Positions 57,828 to 64,000 of a stretch of 64,000 nt of DNA are shown piece after piece. Under the pieces are notes generated by a model. That model saw only the letters and a program-made list of their open reading frames with translations, was not told the DNA's origin and did not search any database. This DNA is from Terebella lapidaria (taxonomy: Eukaryota; Annelida; Polychaeta; Terebellida; Terebellidae). The stretch covers positions 38,388,651 to 38,452,650 of the forward strand of contig OX424558.1 in the NCBI GenBank assembly GCA_949152475.1, read 5' to 3'. Position 1 is the stretch's first letter; each line of letters begins with the position of its first letter. The translations under genes were made by a program, and so were the position numbers.

Positions 57828-58856
57828 AGCAGACCCTCGCCCTTCCAGATTTAGTTACTGAAAATAGAGTTGATGACCCTTACATTTTCTACCTGGATGA
57901 TAATTGGGGATTTTGGTCGTACTATCATTGGTCATATATCAAATGGTCGGAAATTGGTCATAAAAATACAAAAATCATGGGAGAAATAATCATTAATAAA
58001 AGTAGAGTTCTTTTTTCTATCTTCAACATAACTGTCGACCACGACCTGAATTCTTGATACTGACAACACAAACTCCGCCAGCTCTCACAACTTTATACTG
58101 CATACTTTAATTCAACATTCTATTCAATATCGTCAGTGGTTTGGGAATTAACACACCTTGAAATACTACAAATCAGTGATTTCAGCTGATGACCCTTACA
58201 CGTTCTACCCTGGGCGATAATGGGGGATTTTGTCCTAGGACATCGGTTATACAGGAAATGATGGGAATTGAGCACAGAAAAATACAAAATTAATAAGAAA
58301 AATTAATCATTAACATAAGCAGAGCTATTGCAACTTTTCGATTTTGATCTTTTCTCTGACCTTGACCTTGTCGTTCAATATTGAGCTGTAAAATTTCACA
58401 GTATTGTTTCTATCATCCAGGCACATCTCCTGAACGAAAATGGGTTAAAACAATTGATAACTAGTTCCAAAATATATGGCCTCGAGTCTCAAAACACTCA
58501 AAAGTCGTAAAATCTTGACCCCTAAGTCTTCGACATCGGGCGATAATTTCGTCATAAGACCATCGGTCGTAACCATACGATCGAGAATTGGCCAAAGAAA
58601 AATACAAAAATAGTTGAAAAAAAATAAATTTAGTAAAACCGGAGTTATAGCCAATTATATGATTTTCACTTTTTCCGTTGCCATGACAACCATTTTTATT
58701 CGATTTTGCCAAAATTTGAAGAAGATTTCTATAATCCCTATAAATTTCACATCTATCAGACCATTTGTTTCCGAGTTATGCGCGCGGACAGACAGACAGA
58801 CAGACAGGGAGACAGACCCAAATGCAATACCCTCGCCCCCCTAGGCGAGGGTAACA
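57828..58856. repeat. Composite repeat of three diverged units with a GACA tail
   Basis: Three units of roughly 300 bp, near 57850, 58180 and 58500, share the order gatgacccttaca.tttctacc, then gataat.gggattttg.c, ggtc.ta..., and aaaatacaaaa. The block is bounded by accctcgccc near 57832 and ggcgagggt near 58848, which are inverted to each other. Near the right end is a (GACA)n run at 58787-58812. Ends of this kind are typical of invertebrate motif-repeat elements. Confidence 0.65.
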
Positions 58857-59713
58857 CATATTCCAGCATTTATATATTCTTTCCATCATTATAATGAATG
58901 ATACAGAATTTCTGCCTGATTAATCATAATGATCTGAATGTTCAAACAATTTCTTTTTATATAATTTTCTGTGAGAGCCGACGTGAAACTAGAAACGACT
59001 CAACAATGTGAATCTATTGAGGCAATTATATATTGCAACACATTTTCACTATATCACATGAACTTCATACTTGAGACACGTACATGAAATGAAACTCCAC
59101 ATGAAATCATATCTGCAAAATGAATATATCTGGAATAGTGTTCCACTGAACATGACGTATTACTCCACAATTAAGATTTAATACTATATCTGCAAAATAC
59201 ATATATCTTGAGTAACGTTCCATCAACCATGGATTTTACAGCTCAAATATACTTTGATGGGGAACACTTCCAGTTAAATTTGAGATTAAATCCATACTAA
59301 TCACACGTTATCACACGTTATTCAGCAATGTTTGTACAACGACCGATCTGGGAGTTCAACCCGTTACTCTGTATTCAGAATTTTATTCTCTTGAACGAAC
59401 AGATCGAGCAAAAAATTAAATAAAAACATCAATATTATAACTAACATGTTGATAATTGGTGTTCGCTGCAGAATCGATTCCACAAGTATTGTTTTAGATG
59501 ACAGTCACATTAGCGAAGATACTAAAACATTACTGTTTGATATTATTCAAGAATCTGATTGCATCATCATGAAAAATTCAGAAAGGTTTCTTTCTGTTGG
59601 TTTACTGTTTAGTGGTAACCGAATCCACACAAACTTTGGACGTAAACATTTAAATTATGACACCAGGCCAATAATAGTGCTGAGCAAATGTGCTCAAATT
59701 CAAAAAATCAACT
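58857..59713. other. 3' flank of copy 5
   Basis: Lies downstream of the minus-strand gene. A minus-strand aataaa near 59383-59388 is a possible polyadenylation signal. 59100-59230 holds two diverged copies of atctgcaaaat.catatatct. The plus-strand frame at 59446-59769 overlaps the gene's end and has no domain, so I do not call it a gene. Confidence 0.4.
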
Positions 59714-61567
59714 TCAAATGTCTTTATGATCGAATGTCCATAAATATGATACGATCCGTTTTTTGGTAAAACTCTGATACCACCACGCCCTATATTTCCT
59801 CCACATGGGAAATGCATACCGTGAAAAATACAACACACAACCAATATAAAGTACATCAGCGCCAACCATCATTAGAATGCAAAACACGGGAAGAAACAAC
59901 ATATACAGATGACATAGGAAAACAACTGCAAATAGAACAACTACAACCAACGCACTAAACGGGCACACAAGATAGCTTTCCTTACAAGTTAACCAAAGGT
60001 TCGATGACATATCCGAATATATTTTAGAATTCATACATGATTTTATCATTTCAACAACTTTTGGAATTGCTCGTGATTCAACGTAAATGATGTAGATGAA
60101 AACTATCGCTAATACCGCGTATAACGTGATTAATGCCAATATAAATAATGCCATAACTACGAAGTTGTTGTATGATTTGCGATTAATTCTGTAACCACAA
60201 ATATACATCAACATGGGCCAACTGAACACATTTTGAAAGCACCGGCGGTACTGATTCTGTATAGTGCCAGGCTTGTATTTGCCACGTCTCTCCCCGACCT
60301 TTGTACGGGACTGACAAATGTGCAGCACAGCAAACAATACAATCAATCCAGAAATCAGGAGTATCGTCAAGGAAACTGGTATCATAATAATGGCCAGATA
60401 CACCACAACCACAACACCTCCAACTGTAAGGCTCGAGTGTGATAAAAACCAAACACTACAACATAAATTGAAACTACACAGGATCATTTGTGTAATATCG
60501 CCCAAACCTGCTGTACGAATGTGTATATCTTTCATTTCATCAGTGTGAATGATCAATTGAATATATTGTAACAATGAAAAGCACACTACACATCCATATG
60601 TCAACTTTCGAGCATTTTTTTTTTCAAGAATGTAACAAAGAGGAAACACAATACTAATTCCACAAGGAAGAAGTGCTACACCTACAATGATCAATAACGG
60701 ATCTTGCTGGATTAACTTCACAATGTTGTATAAAGGATACTGCAAGTGACTGACAGACACTAGCCCCATGAACACATGGATTATTCGTAAAACCACTACA
60801 TACATCACTCTGAGACTCTTGTTTACCTCATAAAGTGCAGTTCTTTGATCACAACCACTCTTTGATCTGTATGTGCCAACTAAGCAGAGAAATGTTATCA
60901 CGTACGTACAAACAACTGTTAGAATCAGAAAAGCTTTCCTGCAAATGAAGACATTCCGTCGTGAGATAATCAGGTGATGGGACACAAGACATGTAGTGTT
61001 CCACTTCTCAAATGTGAGGTTTACGTGGCAAGTCTTTGTAAAGTGTGATATGTTGGTGCTATCACTATCAATAAGCGGTATTTGCCATGGGAATCCAAGA
61101 CTGAAAATACTTATTTCAGCTGGAATCATATCATCTGCTGCGTGATCTGATAGGCTTCCATAAAACTCTGATTTCTTCACCGCTTGTATAATTGACACAG
61201 CGTCTTCACTCATGCTTACATCTATTCCAAACATACGAGAAAACACCAAACAATCTCTGTGGTGTGACAAAGATGCCATATATATAACTCCAACAAATAT
61301 AGACGAAATAAGAAACACAATCAAAGTCCAAAGCAGTGTGTGGATTACCCCTTCCTTGTAGCATGTACGCCTCAACTTCCGGAGATGGTCTAGTATCCTG
61401 TATGCTTCTGGGAAGTCTGAGTGGTCATTGGTGTTGATCAGGTCATCCTCGATAGAGGCGCTCTCTTTTCCACTGGCTGTTGACCCTTGAACCATATGAA
61501 CCACCGTGGAATTGGTACATTTACCAGGTACCAATGGCGCATCATCCGGACAGTGATGTCGTAACAG
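59714..61567 (-). CDS. NTase-TM copy 5, exon 2: juxtamembrane linker and about ten-pass membrane domain
   Basis: 617 codons, open throughout. The acceptor cttatag|ctgtta begins LLRHHCPDDAPL in phase 0. A 50-residue S/T/E-rich linker leads to DFPEAYRILDHLRKLRRTCYK, then TM1 (protein about 342-366). A loop of about 110 residues follows with paired cysteines and an NLT sequon (CHVNLTFEKW), then TM2 at about 479-501. Further hydrophobic segments lie near 522-542, 558-581, 592-610, 625-644, 650-685 (probably two), 736-764, 802-824 and 826-851. The sequon places the loop in the lumen or outside, which leaves the NTase in the cytosol. The basic loop after the long hydrophobic stretch is ICQSRTKVGERRGKYK, diverged from CLSCAKGGERP in copies 2-4. 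No channel or transporter family is recognised. Confidence 0.9.
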   Translation of the reverse strand: MLRHHCPDDAPLVPGKCTNSTVVHMVQGSTASGKESASIEDDLINTNDHSDFPEAYRILDHLRKLRRTCYKEGVIHTLLWTLIVFLISSIFVGVIYMASLSHHRDCLVFSRMFGIDVSMSEDAVSIIQAVKKSEFYGSLSDHAADDMIPAEISIFSLGFPWQIPLIDSDSTNISHFTKTCHVNLTFEKWNTTCLVSHHLIISRRNVFICRKAFLILTVVCTYVITFLCLVGTYRSKSGCDQRTALYEVNKSLRVMYVVVLRIIHVFMGLVSVSHLQYPLYNIVKLIQQDPLLIIVGVALLPCGISIVFPLCYILEKKNARKLTYGCVVCFSLLQYIQLIIHTDEMKDIHIRTAGLGDITQMILCSFNLCCSVWFLSHSSLTVGGVVVVVYLAIIMIPVSLTILLISGLIVLFAVLHICQSRTKVGERRGKYKPGTIQNQYRRCFQNVFSWPMLMYICGYRINRKSYNNFVVMALFILALITLYAVLAIVFIYIIYVESRAIPKVVEMIKSCMNSKIYSDMSSNLWLTCKESYLVCPFSALVVVVLFAVVFLCHLYMLFLPVFCILMMVGADVLYIGCVLYFSRYAFPMWRKYRAWWYQSFTKKRIVSYLWTFDHKDI

Positions 61568-61917
61568 CTATAAGATGAAACGCCATTATCATTTCATCAC
61601 AAAATAGCGAAGAGAATACTCAGTCGAAGTCCTAACATTTTTTAATTGAGAAACAAGGTTGAAGGTGAATAAACGACAAAATATATCACAATACTGTGAA
61701 CGTACTTAATTTTGTGGGTATTTAATTTTGCGGTTTTGTACCTCAGACGTTTTACTGTGGATTTAATTTTGCGGTTTTACCTTCGTTTCACTTCATTCTC
61801 CCATACAGACTAATTTTTGCGGTGGATTTGATTTTGCGGCTTTGATATAACCGCGAAATCCGCAAAATAAATCCACCACAAAAATTAGTACGCTTACAGT
61901 AATTGGCAAGTACTCAC
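61568..61917 (-). repeat. Intron of copy 5, largely filled by a dispersed repeat
   Basis: The intron runs from gtgagt at 61917 to cttatag at 61568 (350 bp). About 61700-61895 is made of ttaattttgcggtttt and gcggtggatttgattttgcg blocks with partly inverted counterparts (ccgcgaaatccgcaaaataa). This repeat is widespread in marine invertebrate genomes. The intron position and phase match copies 1-4. Confidence 0.75.
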
Positions 61918-62721
61918 CTCACTTGTAACGGGAATATGTCTGTCTCCTGTCTGCTGGTGACGGTGCTCTGCCAGAGGAAGTGACAGCTTCCAGCAGTCTC
62001 CTCCTGGCATCAGGCGACAAACATCAGCATGTAGCTGGGGCAGTGCAAAAGCAAGAGTGATGTTTACCTTTTCGTCGATTCCCTTGTGAGTGAATAAAAT
62101 TGACACTGCTGGACCAAGACGTGCTACACCAGTGATGGTGAAATCACTTGGTAATATGCATTTCCTGGATGCTCTGACAATGAGCCTCAGAAAAAGCTCC
62201 TGAATACCATTGGCGTCGAGGAAGCGGTTTCTGTGATTTTCAATGCATTTGGAATTGCTATCTCGACATGTTACACATGTCATGAGCGTCTGCCACATAT
62301 CCGGTGGACTGTTACCGAAAGTAATCTGGAAGTACGAATTTTTATGTTCACTTCTTTCTTCCCCAGTGAGATTTCGTGTGTGTGCCTCGGGAGATGTTTC
62401 ACGGCGTATATCAGCTGGTTTAGTCAGGCAGGTTTTCAGCACCAACAAATAGTCAAAGTCACTTCCTGAAGAGCCGCTTTCATTCGCGTAACTTCCGACC
62501 TCTTCCACCTGCCCTGCAAATCTGTCACAGCCGTCCAGCAACAGAACTTGCTCAAGTATATTGCGAACTGCTCTCCTCAGTGTATTTTGGGTGTCTTTGT
62601 AAAGTCTTTCACCAACTGTGCTCCAGCCATGATACCTTCCTGCTGTTTTATGTGCGTGGACTGGGTAAGGATGTATCGATTGTTCACCAAAAGGCTGCTC
62701 GTTCCCTCCTGTTGCCGCCAT
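61918..62721 (-). CDS. NTase-TM copy 5, exon 1: divergent cGAS/Mab-21-like core, probable pseudoenzyme
   Basis: 268 codons from ATG at 62721 (aaaATGGCGGCAAC, strong context) to TSE|gtgagt. It keeps G76-S77 and SDFDY (D88, D90) and the candidate zinc motif C149-x2-C152-x6-C159-x3-H163. The third metal-binding acid is replaced: the strand reads EKVNITLAFA, with N220 where copies 2-4 have D. About 17 residues after it (CWPF...RDKV in the others) are missing. The strand GDCWKLSLPLAE is retained. In cGAS this acid is required for catalysis, so nucleotide synthesis is unlikely, while ligand binding or scaffolding remains possible. With exon 2 this gives an 885-residue protein, the only complete copy in the window. 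Confidence 0.9.
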
Positions 62722-64000
62722 TTTGAATATGGTTTGTTCACATTTATGTGCTAAAACAACTGATCAGGTTGGGCGTGAGTAGCCGTCCCATTTGTCCTGC
62801 ATAAGAACCACTTCTCTTAAAATATGACAGCTTGAGAAAAAAAACATTGTATCGCAAAACCTAATCCTTTCGTATCAAAGGTTGTATTTCAGCTTCACTC
62901 GATATCTGCGTTCAAAACACCTTGCGCACCTTAGTCCCCATCTGTCGCTTTCGTTTTAGTACTGAACCCTATACTTACTGTATGTGTCCGTGTTAAATGT
63001 CTTGCTCCAATAGTCACAAAATGGTTACGTCATAATATATTCGCATCATACGTACAGAAACACGGTTTATAAATACACTTGCACTGGTGAAAAATAGTCT
63101 CCCTAAAAATAGTCTTTGACATTCGCATTCAGGTAGAATGCCCTCGATAATTGACATGATATGAAACGAAACCATCACATGTGAGAAGGCCGCTCGATTA
63201 GTGCTTACTTGAGAAGGACGGTGTTATTCATCTCTGGGGAATTAGTACAATGTCACTCTGAAACTAACCGTTGGCACTTTATTGACATAAATCTGATGTG
63301 TTGTGATTAGTTTACTTTATGTTGACGTTCTAATACAACAAACGAAGTCAAACAAAGACAATAAAACTCACCAAATGTAAATATAGTGTTTATCATAATC
63401 TTATATTAAATAACAACTCGTTGCAGACCATCTATATACACTTGTACTACTGCAAAAGTAGTATACAGACACCGTCGAAGACGTGATCTCGAACTACAAT
63501 GTCGAGTTTTCAAATGTCTGAAACACTTGAAATCAGGCACATGAATCCACAAACACCCACGAGGTGATGAAATAAATCACGTGACTCCACAAACTCTCTG
63601 GTCAATACAGCCTGGTAACACTTGAAATACAGCACGTGACCCTCAAACACCGTGTTTTATATATATTATGAGGTGATGTACTAATGATAGAGATGTATAG
63701 AAAAAGGTATAGATTTCTATCAATCCTGCACAGTTTTTGCACATAATATCTCATGTGGGAAAGGCATCCCATGTGGGAGGGCATTTTCACCTCACTTTCA
63801 GCGAGGTTCCTCTTTCAGGTTGGCAGCAGCTTGATAGTCAGCTCCCCTGATGTCGTGGACAGATCTGTCAAGGCATGGAGTTAACTTGTTAATGTCGGCC
63901 ATCTTCAAACCTCATTGGTGTTGGTACAATGAGGTGATTTGTACATGTGACATATGGTTTTCTATGCCATTGAGGATTCCGCGGACGGGTCAAAATCTTC
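62722..64000. other. 5' flank of copy 5 and window end
   Basis: No resemblance to the 5' flank shared by copies 3 and 4. 63470-63660 repeats cacttgaaat and cacgtga.tc.acaaac motifs. No further gene is seen. The promoter of copy 5 should lie in its first few hundred bases, but no element stands out. Confidence 0.4.

Noticed and set aside
59446-59769. 107-codon plus-strand frame
   Set aside because: It overlaps the 3' end of copy 5 on the other strand, has no domain and sits in sequence expected to be 3' UTR.

Overview
The window is from a eukaryote, and I read it as a bilaterian marine invertebrate. The genome is AT-rich and dense in repeats. It holds spliceosomal introns with GT..AG borders, Ty3/gypsy and DIRS-type retroelement fossils, an L2-like LINE, several MITEs and foldback elements, and the purine-rich motif-repeat families common in molluscs and other lophotrochozoans. 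I cannot fix the phylum from sequence alone. I see no bacterial operon, rRNA, convincing tRNA or CRISPR array.

The only host genes I can support are five copies of one family, plus two fragments of further copies. Each gene has two coding exons joined in phase 0. Exon 1 (about 270-285 codons) is a cGAS/Mab-21-type nucleotidyltransferase core with a GS...SDxD active site. Exon 2 (about 620-660 codons) is an acidic linker, a first membrane segment, a cysteine-rich loop with a conserved NLT sequon, and then about nine more membrane segments. The C-terminal helical lobe expected of Mab-21/cGAS proteins is absent, and the membrane bundle stands in its place. I know of no described system with this architecture. 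It looks like a cGAS-like sensor or synthase fused to its own polytopic membrane domain. Copies 1-4 (about 18.9-22.5, 22.8-25.8, 32.8-37.0 and 39.9-43.0 kb) lie on the plus strand. Copy 5 (59.7-62.7 kb) lies on the minus strand. Only copy 5 is open from end to end, but its third catalytic acid is Asn. Copies 2 and 3 keep a complete catalytic triad, but copy 2 has a deletion and copy 3 carries a MITE in exon 2. Copies 1 and 4 are pseudogenes. This is a birth-and-death gene cluster.

Layout: 1-3.2 kb, satellite and motif repeats. 3.26-5.4 kb, a tandemly duplicated foldback unit with a nested MITE. 6.0-7.55 kb, a 1.56-kb TIR element with Transib/RAG-like ends. 7.8-8.4 kb, an inverted repeat. 9.2-11 kb, a plus-strand gypsy fossil. 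11.1-17.8 kb, a minus-strand gypsy fossil carrying a MITE and an L2-like LINE. 18.9-43 kb, gene copies 1-4 with intergenic repeats and a LINE fragment at 28-29 kb. 44.8-48.1 kb, a DIRS-like fossil. 50.2-51 kb, another 3' relic of the gene family. 52-54.7 kb, a 2.7-kb imperfect palindrome. 55-59 kb, MITEs and diverged repeats. 59.7-62.7 kb, gene copy 5. 62.7-64 kb, its 5' flank.

If the family works as its domains suggest, the cytosolic nucleotidyltransferase would sense a ligand or make a nucleotide product at a membrane, and the membrane bundle would be the receptor, channel or effector. That is inference. What the sequence shows directly is the fusion, its repetition, the conserved motifs and the pattern of decay.
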